DNA of 64,000 nt from JAFGJQ01 sp964586145 (lineage in GTDB: Bacteria; Planctomycetota; Phycisphaerae; UBA1845). The stretch is taken from NCBI GenBank assembly GCA_964586145.1, contig CAZPHH010000002.1, forward strand, positions 1 through 64,000, in the 5' to 3' direction. Below the pieces are notes generated by a model. It saw nothing but the letters and a program-made list of their open reading frames with translations, did not search any database and was not told where the DNA came from. This document shows, in pieces, positions 1 to 8,270 of the stretch. Both the position numbers and the translations under genes were made by a program. Each line of letters begins with the position of its first letter. Positions within the stretch are counted from its first letter, which is position 1.

Positions 1-253
1 CGGCGATGTCGCACTCGTCCGGAATGCCGTTCCCGTTGCAGTCATCGGACGTGCCTTCGGCGATGTCGCACTCGTCCGGCACAAGGTTGCCGTTGCAGTC
101 GAAAGAGACGCCCGATGACAGGTCGCAGTCATCGGGGATGCCGTTTCCGTTGCAGTCTTCTTCGCATTCGTCCGGGATGCCGTTGCCGTTGCAGTCCTGG
201 CTTGTGCCCTGCGCGATGTCCTGCACGTCGTTGATGCCGTTTCCGTTGCAGTC
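1..253 (-). repeat. Tandem calcium-binding repeats DCNGNGIPDECDIA
   Basis: Five units of about 13-19 residues are visible at the C-terminal side of the first gene, each with a DCNGN core and most ending PDEC or PDDC. The spaced Asp/Asn residues suggest calcium coordination as in EF-hand-like or thrombospondin type 3-like repeats. The array continues past the left edge. Confidence 0.8.
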
Positions 254-1822
254 CGGGAATCTCAGCAGTGAGGGAAGGCCGTCCATGACCGCTCGGAGGG
301 TCTCGTCGCCGTGGAATCGCATGCAGGCGAAGCCGTCGTCGATGCAGTCCGGGTAGGCGATGTTGGCGCGGTCAAAGGCCTCCCGAATGGTGTATCCCAG
401 CTTCATGTAGTAGAAGAGTTCATTCTGCCAGTCCATGGCCACGGGCCAGCAGTCCGTTGCGCAGAGGGCGTCGCCCATCCCGCAGTAGCCGACCACAACC
501 GTTCCCTCGGTCGTGCCCTTGGTCAGCTCGTACGCGAGGGTCTCGTTGCCGGTCCCGCACATTCCGCCGCAACTGCCCAGGAACGAGAAGCGCATCGGGT
601 GGTACTCCGCGATCCACGCCTCGATCTCGTTGTGGGTGATGCTCTCCGAGTCTGGGCAGATGTTGTGAAAGGAGGTGTGGTCCCCATGTGCCAGCTCGTA
701 GAACAGCGCTACGGTGTCCGATTGGATGTGCTGGCGCACGGTGTTGTCGGGCGGGTTGTCCGCCGCCACCGTCTCGTAGCCCATGTAGTCGAACCACCAC
801 TTGGCATTCGCGGCGTACGGGTAGTAGTACGTGTCGCAGGAGCCCCAGTTGGGGCCGCCCAGCGTGAAGGCCGTCGTGACCGGCGGCGATACGCCGTGGC
901 CCAGAAACTCCGAGGTTACCGCATCGACGATGAGCACCGTCGGCCGCCCGTTCCGGTCGGCCCACACCACCCAGCACGGATGCTGCGGCGTGAAGTCCAG
1001 CGGAAAAACCGAGGAGTCCGGCGCGATGTAGTAGAGCCGGCAGAACCGAACGTCACCGGCTGCCAGCTTTCCGGCATCCGCCTCGCTGATTACGGCCGGC
1101 AACTCGTCCGGCAGATCGTCCCGCCAGCGAACCCGCTTCTCGACGAATGCGCCATCGGCGGCGGCGAAGTGGTACGTGATGGCGTCCATTTCCACCAGAG
1201 CGTGCCCGATGTATCGATCCCGGTGGTACAGAATCCGGTCGCGGATGACCATTCCCTGGAACCACTCCGGCCGGTCCTCGCGCGCCTGGAGGTGGGCGCG
1301 GGCCGCCAGAACGCCCTCGGCGGTCCACGGGGGAGCAACCCGTTCGGCCGGTCCGGCCTCCGCGCGGCTCGTCGCCTCTCGCGGCATGCGGAGGTGTGGA
1401 GTCAGTCCCAGCGTTGCGGCGTTCGTCTGTGCCGGCCGGACCCCCGTGGAGACCAGCTTGCCGCCGCCGGCGGACTGGCGGGCGTAGCAGAGGAAGTGCG
1501 TCTGCGGATCGTGGACCAGCGTGTATCCGTCCAGCGTTTCGGCAACGCCCGCACGCTCGTCGCTCCGGATGCGCACGTGAAGAAACGCCCCGTCCGACTC
1601 CCAGACGCCGATTTCTTCGCGCGAGACCGATTCGCCCTGCGTTCGGCCGGGGCTCAGCAGCGTCGCGGCCCATGCCGTGATCGTCAACAGAAGCACGCGT
1701 CCGGACGCTTCCTGGAGGGAGAAACGACGCGAGAGCGTCCGGCGGACCGGACCGGGCAAGCGGCCCGATGAGAGACAGCCAATGGGGTTTTTTCCATCAA
1801 CGGGGCCAGAGCAATGGTGCAT
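1..1822 (-). CDS. Secreted clan-CD-like peptidase candidate with calcium repeats (partial)
   Basis: The minus frame is open from the left edge to an ATG at 1822; the C-terminus lies outside the window. An AAGGAGA ribosome binding site at 1829-1835 sits 6 nt before this ATG and decides the start. Residues about 42-60 form a hydrophobic segment after a basic stretch, so a late signal peptide or membrane anchor is likely. The middle holds two features typical of clan CD cysteine peptidases: a hydrophobic strand ending in LAHGD (His379) and, 39 residues on, a hydrophobic strand ending in GSCGGMCG (Cys418). From about residue 524 the protein turns into DCNGNGIPDEC-type calcium-binding repeats, a tail common on planctomycete exported proteins. 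It is the last gene of the minus-strand carbohydrate locus. The peptidase assignment is inference from the His/Cys pattern; the repeat tail is seen directly. Confidence 0.7.
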   Translation of the reverse strand, partial: MHHCSGPVDGKNPIGCLSSGRLPGPVRRTLSRRFSLQEASGRVLLLTITAWAATLLSPGRTQGESVSREEIGVWESDGAFLHVRIRSDERAGVAETLDGYTLVHDPQTHFLCYARQSAGGGKLVSTGVRPAQTNAATLGLTPHLRMPREATSRAEAGPAERVAPPWTAEGVLAARAHLQAREDRPEWFQGMVIRDRILYHRDRYIGHALVEMDAITYHFAAADGAFVEKRVRWRDDLPDELPAVISEADAGKLAAGDVRFCRLYYIAPDSSVFPLDFTPQHPCWVVWADRNGRPTVLIVDAVTSEFLGHGVSPPVTTAFTLGGPNWGSCDTYYYPYAANAKWWFDYMGYETVAADNPPDNTVRQHIQSDTVALFYELAHGDHTSFHNICPDSESITHNEIEAWIAEYHPMRFSFLGSCGGMCGTGNETLAYELTKGTTEGTVVVGYCGMGDALCATDCWPVAMDWQNELFYYMKLGYTIREAFDRANIAYPDCIDDGFACMRFHGDETLRAVMDGLPSLLRFPDCNGNGINDVQDIAQGTSQDCNGNGIPDECEEDCNGNGIPDDCDLSSGVSFDCNGNLVPDECDIAEGTSDDCNGNGIPDECDIA

Positions 1823-2117
1823 CGCACGTCTCCTTCCAACACAGACCTGCGGTTTTCGCGTGGCCGGACGTTCCGCCGTTGTCGGGGCGATGCCGCCAGG
1901 AGCGGTCCGGTCGGCGGTGTGTTCATAGGCGCGGGTTGAACGGGCATCTGGGGCGACGAGTCTGCCACGATGAAACGGCCGGAGTGATTGCCTCTTTCCC
2001 ATGGTCAGACCCGCTGCCACCGCGCAACACCCTCCAGGCCCAGTGTAGTCGATCGCGGGTTCTCGCTGCAATCCCTATACCGTGAATCGCCCCAGTGTTC
2101 CCCATTGCGCTCGCGGA

Positions 2118-3227
2118 TCAGGGAGCGTCGTACACGGGATAGGGCGAGACCCGCACACGCGGGCTGTAGCGGGATGGCAGGCGCCTGTTCAGCGCATTCC
2201 CATTGCTGTAGGCGGCGGGCCGCACGGTTTCCCCATGCGTGTCGGCAAACAGCACGTTCACCCGACCGTTCGGATGGCGGCGGGTCGGCATTCGCGACGG
2301 GAACGTCTGCTGAAAATCGCCGAGATACGGCCCCGGAGTGAACAAAGACTGCACGAGGTTCGCGAACTCGTCCCAGGACGGCATGGACTGGTACTGATCG
2401 GCTGTTTCCGGCCCGGTTTCGAAGACCAGTCCCACGTCCCCCGGGCGCGAGACGCGGTCCAGGTTGCCCCGAAGGCGTCGGCCCCCCGTCCCATAACACG
2501 GGTTGGACGGGGGGTACACCGACCCCCCCGTACACGTCTGCCAGCCGCCTGCCCCGCGAACCTGCCGCCAGCAGGTCGGCAGACCGGTGTCCGAGTCGCC
2601 TCCCGCGATGTCCTCGCTGATGCCGTAACTGAGCCGGCCCCAGTAGGCCATGCGGGCTGTCGGTGTTGTGGGGTTGCCCGGGTCGCCTGTGCCTTTCAGG
2701 CCGTTGTTGTTTGCCCCGTCGTTCCGTGGATAGTAGGGCGTGGAGAGCTCCACGGGGTCCGACGGGCAGATCACGGCGTCAAAATCGCGGCTGATGAGCG
2801 ATTCCTTCTGTTTTGCCTCGGCGAACGTGACCGCTCGCACGCCCCAGTCCCAGTTGTTGCGATATCTCACGCCGGCCGCCTGGGCCAACGCGACGGGCCA
2901 GGAGAGCAATTCGCGTTGGGCGCCGTAGGCGTACCGGTTGGCGTCCGCGTCCGCCTCGCGCAGCACGGACTCTCCGGTGGCGATCTGGATGCGGTTCTCG
3001 CGGTCCGCGGCAAACGTCACCGCCGCCTGGCCGGTCCCTCGCATGTGCGAAAGGCACTTGACCAGCTTCCCCTGATCACGGGCTCGGCGCAACGACGGCA
3101 GCAGGATCGACAGGAGCAGGGCGATGATGGAGACGACCACGAGTAGTTCGATGAGCGTGAACCCGCCCGGTCGCCGTTGTGTTCCGGCGGCTGCTTTGGC
3201 CAAGCTTGCGCGTATGGCGATACGCAT
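2118..3227 (-). CDS. Prepilin-like protein with H-X10-D C-terminal motif (copy 1)
   Basis: A 369-residue protein. Residues about 22-45 form a type IV prepilin N-terminus (GFTLIELLVVVSIIALLL), with the prepilin peptidase site before Phe and a single hydrophobic helix. The C-terminal part has RRHPNGRVNVLFADTHG, a variant of the planctomycete H-X9-DG motif with one extra residue and Thr in place of Gly. These proteins are exported pseudopilin-like proteins of unknown role. It is a clear paralogue of the protein at 10689-11777: both have NNWDWGVRA, YLGDFQQ and a shared SRYSPRVRVSPY tail. The ATG at 3227 gives a normal short basic leader; longer in-frame starts run through the GH1 gene and are rejected. 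It follows the GH1 gene by 44 nt, so the two are probably cotranscribed. Confidence 0.85.
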   Translation of the reverse strand: MRIAIRASLAKAAAGTQRRPGGFTLIELLVVVSIIALLLSILLPSLRRARDQGKLVKCLSHMRGTGQAAVTFAADRENRIQIATGESVLREADADANRYAYGAQRELLSWPVALAQAAGVRYRNNWDWGVRAVTFAEAKQKESLISRDFDAVICPSDPVELSTPYYPRNDGANNNGLKGTGDPGNPTTPTARMAYWGRLSYGISEDIAGGDSDTGLPTCWRQVRGAGGWQTCTGGSVYPPSNPCYGTGGRRLRGNLDRVSRPGDVGLVFETGPETADQYQSMPSWDEFANLVQSLFTPGPYLGDFQQTFPSRMPTRRHPNGRVNVLFADTHGETVRPAAYSNGNALNRRLPSRYSPRVRVSPYPVYDAP

Positions 3228-3271
3228 GGGTCGGTGTTCCACGCGGCGGTCCCGGAAGACCGGCCTCTCGC

Positions 3272-4672
3272 TCACACGGCCAGCGCCGCCGGGGTCGGGC
3301 GCGGGTCGAACAGGGCGTCGCCGCCGCCGGCGATCACATGGCGGTACCAGTAGGCCGAGTCCTTCAGGGTGCGAGCTTGTGTGGCGAAATCCACGTGTAC
3401 CAGGCCGAACCGCTCTCGGTACCCTTCGGCCCATTCGAAGTTGTCCAGGATCGACCAGTAGAAGTAGCCGCGCACGTCCACGCCGTCCTGCAACGCCTCT
3501 TCCAGCTTCCGCAGGTAACGGGCCATGTAGTCGATCCGCTGAGGATCGTGGACCTTGCCGTCCAGGGCCACCCAGTCCGTGTTTGACATGCCGTTTTCGG
3601 CAACATGGATGGGCAGCCCGTATCGTTCGTGGAAGAGACGCGGACCCCAGTACAACGCTTCGGGCTCCAGTGCCCAGCGAAACGTGCTCATCGCGCCTCC
3701 GGGCGCCGAGGGCACGCACTCCGGACCCTGGGCGCCCATGCGGACCACCTGGGCGCTGTACGTGTTGTGCCCGAAGAAGTCCAGCGGCTGGTGGATGATT
3801 TCCAGGTCGCCCGGCTGAACCTCCGGCGAGTCCGCCCCGAACCGCCGAATCCCGTCGATCGGGTATCGGCCCAGCAACGGCGGGTCCATCCACCAGGTGT
3901 TGTTGAACAGGCTGTCGTTGTGGACGGTGAACATCATCTGCCGGGCCGCTTCCACGTCTGCCGGCCCGTTCGTGGCCGGGACAAACACCGTGCCCACCGG
4001 CGCGAATCCGATCTCGCACGGCCCCTCCGAGGCCGCCCGCAGGGCCTGAACGGCCTTGCCGTGTGCCAGCAGCACGTGGTGGCCCATCTGGAGCACCTGT
4101 TTGCGAGGCAGCTTCTTGCCCGGCGCGTGAACGCCGGTCTGATATCCGTGGGACAGGAACACCTGCGGCTCGTTGATCGTGAACCAGTGTGTCACGCGAT
4201 CGGCCAGCCGGCGCGCCACGACCGTCGTGTACTCTGCGAACCAGTCTGCGCTGGCCCGGTCCAGCCAGCCGCCCCGGTCCTCCAGCGCCTGGGGCAGGTC
4301 CCAGTGAAACAGGGTCACGTACGGGACGATGTCCGCGTCCAGCAGCGCGTCGATCAGCCGATCGTAGAAGTCCAGCCCGCGCGGATTAACTTCCCCCACG
4401 CCGCCGGGGAGCACCCGCGGCCACGCGATCGACAGGCGATAGGCCCGCAGGCCGATCTGCCGCATCAGCGCCACGTCTGCCGCGTACCGCCGGTAGTGGT
4501 CACAGGCCGTATCACCCTTGTGCCCGCCCCAGACGGCGGCCGGGCGGCGGCAGAACACATCCCACACCGAGGGCCCGCGGCCCTCGGCGTCCACGGCTCC
4601 TTCAATCTGATAGGCCGACGTCGCCGCTCCCCAGGCGAAGTCCTCCGGAAACGTCACGATGCACTCCTTCAC
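3272..4672 (-). CDS. bglA: Family 1 glycoside hydrolase (beta-glucosidase)
   Basis: A 466-residue protein of standard GH1 length and single-domain layout. It opens with FPEDFAWGAATSAYQIEGA, the usual GH1 N-terminus. The acid/base glutamate is Glu168 in TINEP and the nucleophile is Glu359 in VAENG. RIDYMARYLRKLEEALQDGVDVRGYFYWS and DNFEW near the C-terminus are also typical. There is no signal peptide, so it should act in the cytoplasm on imported beta-linked di- or oligosaccharides, retaining configuration. Beside a secreted GH16 enzyme and an ABC sugar importer it probably finishes breakdown of a beta-glucan; beta-galactosidase or beta-fucosidase activity is possible, since GH1 specificity cannot be read from sequence. 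Confidence 0.95.
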   Translation of the reverse strand: MKECIVTFPEDFAWGAATSAYQIEGAVDAEGRGPSVWDVFCRRPAAVWGGHKGDTACDHYRRYAADVALMRQIGLRAYRLSIAWPRVLPGGVGEVNPRGLDFYDRLIDALLDADIVPYVTLFHWDLPQALEDRGGWLDRASADWFAEYTTVVARRLADRVTHWFTINEPQVFLSHGYQTGVHAPGKKLPRKQVLQMGHHVLLAHGKAVQALRAASEGPCEIGFAPVGTVFVPATNGPADVEAARQMMFTVHNDSLFNNTWWMDPPLLGRYPIDGIRRFGADSPEVQPGDLEIIHQPLDFFGHNTYSAQVVRMGAQGPECVPSAPGGAMSTFRWALEPEALYWGPRLFHERYGLPIHVAENGMSNTDWVALDGKVHDPQRIDYMARYLRKLEEALQDGVDVRGYFYWSILDNFEWAEGYRERFGLVHVDFATQARTLKDSAYWYRHVIAGGGDALFDPRPTPAALAV

Positions 4673-4753
4673 GCTCGACCGCGAATCCGCGGCCTTGTCT
4701 CACGGCTCTCCCTGGCTCCAGCGCAGCCCGACGTTCGCGGGTTCTCCATGACG

Positions 4754-4795
4754 CCCCTCCGGCGGCGAGGCACAAGGGTCTCGCCGCCGGAGGGG
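4754..4795 (-). terminator. 16-bp perfect GC hairpin downstream of the dockerin repeat gene
   Basis: Arms 4754-4769 and 4780-4795 are perfectly complementary around a 10-nt loop. It lies 39 nt past the stop of the dockerin repeat gene and upstream of the GH1 start. No T-run follows on the minus strand, so it may stop or pause polymerase, or protect an RNA 3' end, rather than act as a classical terminator. Confidence 0.6.
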
Positions 4796-4833
4796 TCGGA
4801 AAGCCGCAACCGGCGATCCACATGCGATCGCCG

Positions 4834-7800
4834 TCACGGGCCTGTGAGGAAGCGACTGAGGATCACGTAGTCATCCGCGTCCACGTCGCCGTCGGCGTCG
4901 ATGTCCACGCACTCACACCCCGGGGCGACAGCCGCTCCGAAGCACGTCTGCATGAGGGCAAACTCCGCGAGGTCCACGTCGCCGTCCCCATCGCACGAGA
5001 CGGCCACCGGCGTGAACAGCACGTTGTCCACCGTCAACGTGCCCGCCGTTCCCCAGGTCTCCACGCCGTCCACCATCGTGACGGTGACCGTGTAAGAGTC
5101 GACGCCCGCGATCCGGCCGGCGATCGGGCTGACCACGGTTTCGAAGTCTTCATCCAGCACAATCGTGGTGCCACCGACGGTCAGCGACACGTTGTCAAAC
5201 GTGATGCTGGCACCGTCCGGCCAGGTCTGCTCGTCCTGATACCCGGACAGGATGATGACCACGTTGTGTGTGGCCGCGTTCGGGTCAAAGACGAAGTCAC
5301 TGCCCGTGCCGGAGTCCCCGGTTCCGCCTTCCACCGCCGTGGACAGGGGGCCGCCGATCGACTGCCACGAGCCGTTCGCCACGAGGTCAAACGCGAGGAA
5401 GTCGATGTTCGGGTCCTCGATCCGCAGCGTCATCGTGCTGAGGGTCAGCCCTTCGCCTTTGATGTCTGCCGTCAGTGAGACCTGGCTCAGGTCGCTCAGG
5501 TCAACGTCCAGACCCGGCCACGTCACGCCCGCCCACCAGCCGCCACACGTGCCGTACTGCAGTCCGGTGACGATGAGCTGACCGCCGCCTCCCCCTCCGA
5601 CGCCACAGTCTTTGCATCCCTGCGCGGTGACGGTCTCCATGGTCGGCGGGTCGCCGCACGACCAGGTCCCTGCGAAGCACTGCTCCCCTTCGATGCCCGC
5701 GTCCCAGGGAAGGCCGCCAATGGTTGAGCTTCCGTTCGCCGCCCAGAACTCGCCGCCTTCTTTCGGGAAGGTGGACTGGCCGGTCGACAGCAGGCCTCCC
5801 ACCGACTGGAATGTGCCGTCGGCCTCCGCCGGGAACGAGATGGTGCCCACTTGCGCGAGCTGCGGCGGCCCTTCCGTCAGGAAGAGGTTGTCCACGTACA
5901 ACGTACCGCCCCAGTTCCAGCCGTCCGCCGACTCGAACGCGACGGCCACCGTGTAGCTCGTGCCATCCGTGTTGAATGTTCCGTCGCCGCCGGCCAGTGA
6001 GCCGTTGGTGTCCGCGTCGATCAGCGCTCCGCCCAGCGACTGCCAGGTGCCGTCCGCAACTGTCTCAAACGCCAGGTAGTCTCCCTGCGGGTCCTCGATC
6101 CGCAGTTGGTACAGGCCGGGCGACTGCCCGGACCCGCCGAATGTGCCGCGGATGTCGGCCGTCAGCACCACTTGGGAAAGGTCGGTGGAACCCAGCGTTT
6201 GGTCCGGCCAGGCCAGCACGGCGTACCAGCCCGAATTCAGGCTGTAGCTGATCTCGTCTACCGCGATCATGCCGGCTCCGCCGCCGCCCACACCGCCGGT
6301 GGTCGTCCCCTGGACCGTCACGCCGCCAAAAACGGTCGCACCGCCCCAGGTCCCGGCAAACGCCCGCTCGCCCTCGATGCCGTTGTCCCAGTTGGTTGAT
6401 TCGCCCTGGGTGCCGCCGGGGGCCAGGATCTGGCCGCCGCCCGTGCCGGTTACGGTCTCGAAATCCTCGTCGATTCCACCGCCGGGCACGATACGGAAAG
6501 CCTCCATTCGAACGTCGTACTGCCCGCCCGGCACGCTGCCCTTCACGTCCGCGGTCAGCATCAGACGGGCCGGGTCCGTGATGGCGTACGCCGGCAGATT
6601 GTCCCAGAACGTGCCCGCGTACCACGAGCTGCCCGCCGGGTCTTCATTGGTCAGCCGCAGATTGTCCACCTCCAGCGTACCACCGGTTCCCCAGGTGGGC
6701 GCGACGGCGTTGTCGAACGCCACCACGGCGCGGAAGCTCGCGGCATCCGCGTCAAACACGCCGGAGGCCGCCTGCCCGTTGGCATCCTCCTCGACTGCCG
6801 ATGACAGGACTCCACCGATTGTCGTCCAGGTGCCGCTCGCCACCGCCGGAGAATGGAACGTCAGCCGATCCCCGTCCGGGTCTTCCAGTCGAAGCTGATA
6901 CTGTCCGTATTGCTCGCCGGCGCCCGTGTTCACCAGACCTCGCACGTCGGCCAGCAGGCTGAACTGACTCAGATCGATGGCCGGCGGACCGGCCACCACC
7001 TTGAAACTGACGTCTTCGACCAGTCCCGCGCCGCCTTCATATTCGCCGACCAGGGGCTGGACAAATGTGAACACCGCCCGGGCACGGACGGTGCCGGCCG
7101 GTGCCGCGGCCTGTAACGGAGTCAGGTCGATCCACTGGTCGGTCGGGGATGCCGAGTTCAGGACCTCCGCGTCGTTCGACCCGACCAGCGTGTTTGCCGC
7201 GTCATAGAACTCGATGCCCATCGTCACGTAGTTCTGCGTGCCCACGAGGCTGTCCGAGGAGACATGCTGCACGAACGCATCCAATTCCCAGGTCTGCCCC
7301 GGCTGGGCGATGATATCCTGGTACACGCCGGACGTGTTGTACGCGCCCGAAAACTGACCGAACATCTTGAGCACGCGCGTGCCCGAGAGCGGCGTCACTG
7401 GAATGTTTGCCGCCAGTTCCGCCAGCACGTTCCATCCGGCGCCAAACTCCGTCCAGCCGACCAGCTCCGGGGTGTCGTCAAAGCCGGGGTTCGCCAGGCG
7501 GACCTCGCCGGGCAGGCCCGGCACGTCCCATTGCAGTCCGGCGTACCAGCCTCCGGACCCCACGTTCACGTTGTCCACGATGATCTGGCCTGCCGGGGCC
7601 GGATTTCCCGTGCCCAGCGTGGCCTGGGCGGATGCACCGCCCACGAGAACGGCGCCGCCGAACGTGCCCGCGAATGCGCCTTCGCCTGCCAGGCCGTCAT
7701 CCCAGTTCGTTGTGTAGTGGAATGTGTCCGGCTGGCCGTTGGGGGCGAGAAAGACGCCGCCGCCCGTGCCGGTCGCCGCGCCGAATCGCTCATCCAACAG

Positions 7801-8112
7801 GTTGAAGTTCACGTCTGACACGGTGATCACGCCGGCGCCGGTGCCTCCCACGCCGGCCGTCGGGCCGCCCTGGGCCGTGATCAGAGCGTGCGTGTTGCCC
7901 ACGGTGCCGCCGAACGCCGTCTCGCCGAAGATGCCGTCATCCCAGTCCGGCAGCAGGCTGAACCCGGCGCCGTCCAGCACCGTGCCTCCGCCCGTTCCCG
8001 TTACGGAGTCGAAGCTCTCGTCGATTCGTTGGCCGAACGCCACGCCGGGCCCTGTCAGGGCCAGTGCGAGCACGAGTACCACACTCTTTGTTCCGCGCGA
8101 TTGCGAAGACAT
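4834..8112 (-). CDS. Large secreted repeat protein with CBM-like modules and C-terminal dockerin
   Basis: A 1092-residue exported protein. Residues 1-27 are a signal peptide ending in VAFGQ. The body has repeated Gly/Thr-rich modules that begin near (D)F(D/E)(S/T)VTGTGGG and include WD(D/N)GI(F/E)GE and AGTWGGA; about four or five copies are seen. Between them are beta-sandwich segments with LTADIKG or LTADVKG and QLRIEDP. A segment near residues 205-375 resembles the N-terminal module of the GH16 protein next door (NPGF, SGTRVLKMFGQFSG, GVYQD, EFYDAA). The last 55 residues are two dockerin type I calcium loops (CDGDGDVDLAEF and DIDADGDVDADDY). No catalytic domain is recognised. It could bind polysaccharide outside the cell. 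Start is ATG 8112. Confidence 0.85.
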   Translation of the reverse strand: MSSQSRGTKSVVLVLALALTGPGVAFGQRIDESFDSVTGTGGGTVLDGAGFSLLPDWDDGIFGETAFGGTVGNTHALITAQGGPTAGVGGTGAGVITVSDVNFNLLDERFGAATGTGGGVFLAPNGQPDTFHYTTNWDDGLAGEGAFAGTFGGAVLVGGASAQATLGTGNPAPAGQIIVDNVNVGSGGWYAGLQWDVPGLPGEVRLANPGFDDTPELVGWTEFGAGWNVLAELAANIPVTPLSGTRVLKMFGQFSGAYNTSGVYQDIIAQPGQTWELDAFVQHVSSDSLVGTQNYVTMGIEFYDAANTLVGSNDAEVLNSASPTDQWIDLTPLQAAAPAGTVRARAVFTFVQPLVGEYEGGAGLVEDVSFKVVAGPPAIDLSQFSLLADVRGLVNTGAGEQYGQYQLRLEDPDGDRLTFHSPAVASGTWTTIGGVLSSAVEEDANGQAASGVFDADAASFRAVVAFDNAVAPTWGTGGTLEVDNLRLTNEDPAGSSWYAGTFWDNLPAYAITDPARLMLTADVKGSVPGGQYDVRMEAFRIVPGGGIDEDFETVTGTGGGQILAPGGTQGESTNWDNGIEGERAFAGTWGGATVFGGVTVQGTTTGGVGGGGAGMIAVDEISYSLNSGWYAVLAWPDQTLGSTDLSQVVLTADIRGTFGGSGQSPGLYQLRIEDPQGDYLAFETVADGTWQSLGGALIDADTNGSLAGGDGTFNTDGTSYTVAVAFESADGWNWGGTLYVDNLFLTEGPPQLAQVGTISFPAEADGTFQSVGGLLSTGQSTFPKEGGEFWAANGSSTIGGLPWDAGIEGEQCFAGTWSCGDPPTMETVTAQGCKDCGVGGGGGGQLIVTGLQYGTCGGWWAGVTWPGLDVDLSDLSQVSLTADIKGEGLTLSTMTLRIEDPNIDFLAFDLVANGSWQSIGGPLSTAVEGGTGDSGTGSDFVFDPNAATHNVVIILSGYQDEQTWPDGASITFDNVSLTVGGTTIVLDEDFETVVSPIAGRIAGVDSYTVTVTMVDGVETWGTAGTLTVDNVLFTPVAVSCDGDGDVDLAEFALMQTCFGAAVAPGCECVDIDADGDVDADDYVILSRFLTGP

Positions 8113-8270
8113 ATCCTAAGGCTCCCTTCGAAACGCCTCCATCCGGGAAGGCGGACGCCGCGGCCCCGACACGGGTTCCGCGTGCTACTCTGTTGGCGGC
8201 CGCGGCCTGCTTCCGGACACCGGCGACGCGCCGCGGCAACCGTCGCCATCCATCCCTGTCTCCTGCACTC

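Noticed and set aside
1..253. Short spaced repeats as a possible CRISPR array
   Set aside because: The units are coding, vary at third positions and translate into calcium-binding repeats; there are no unique spacers or cas genes.
311..1771. Long plus-strand open frame opposite the first gene
   Set aside because: Arg/Val-rich composition typical of an antisense shadow in high-GC DNA; the minus frame has motifs, a signal segment and a ribosome binding site.
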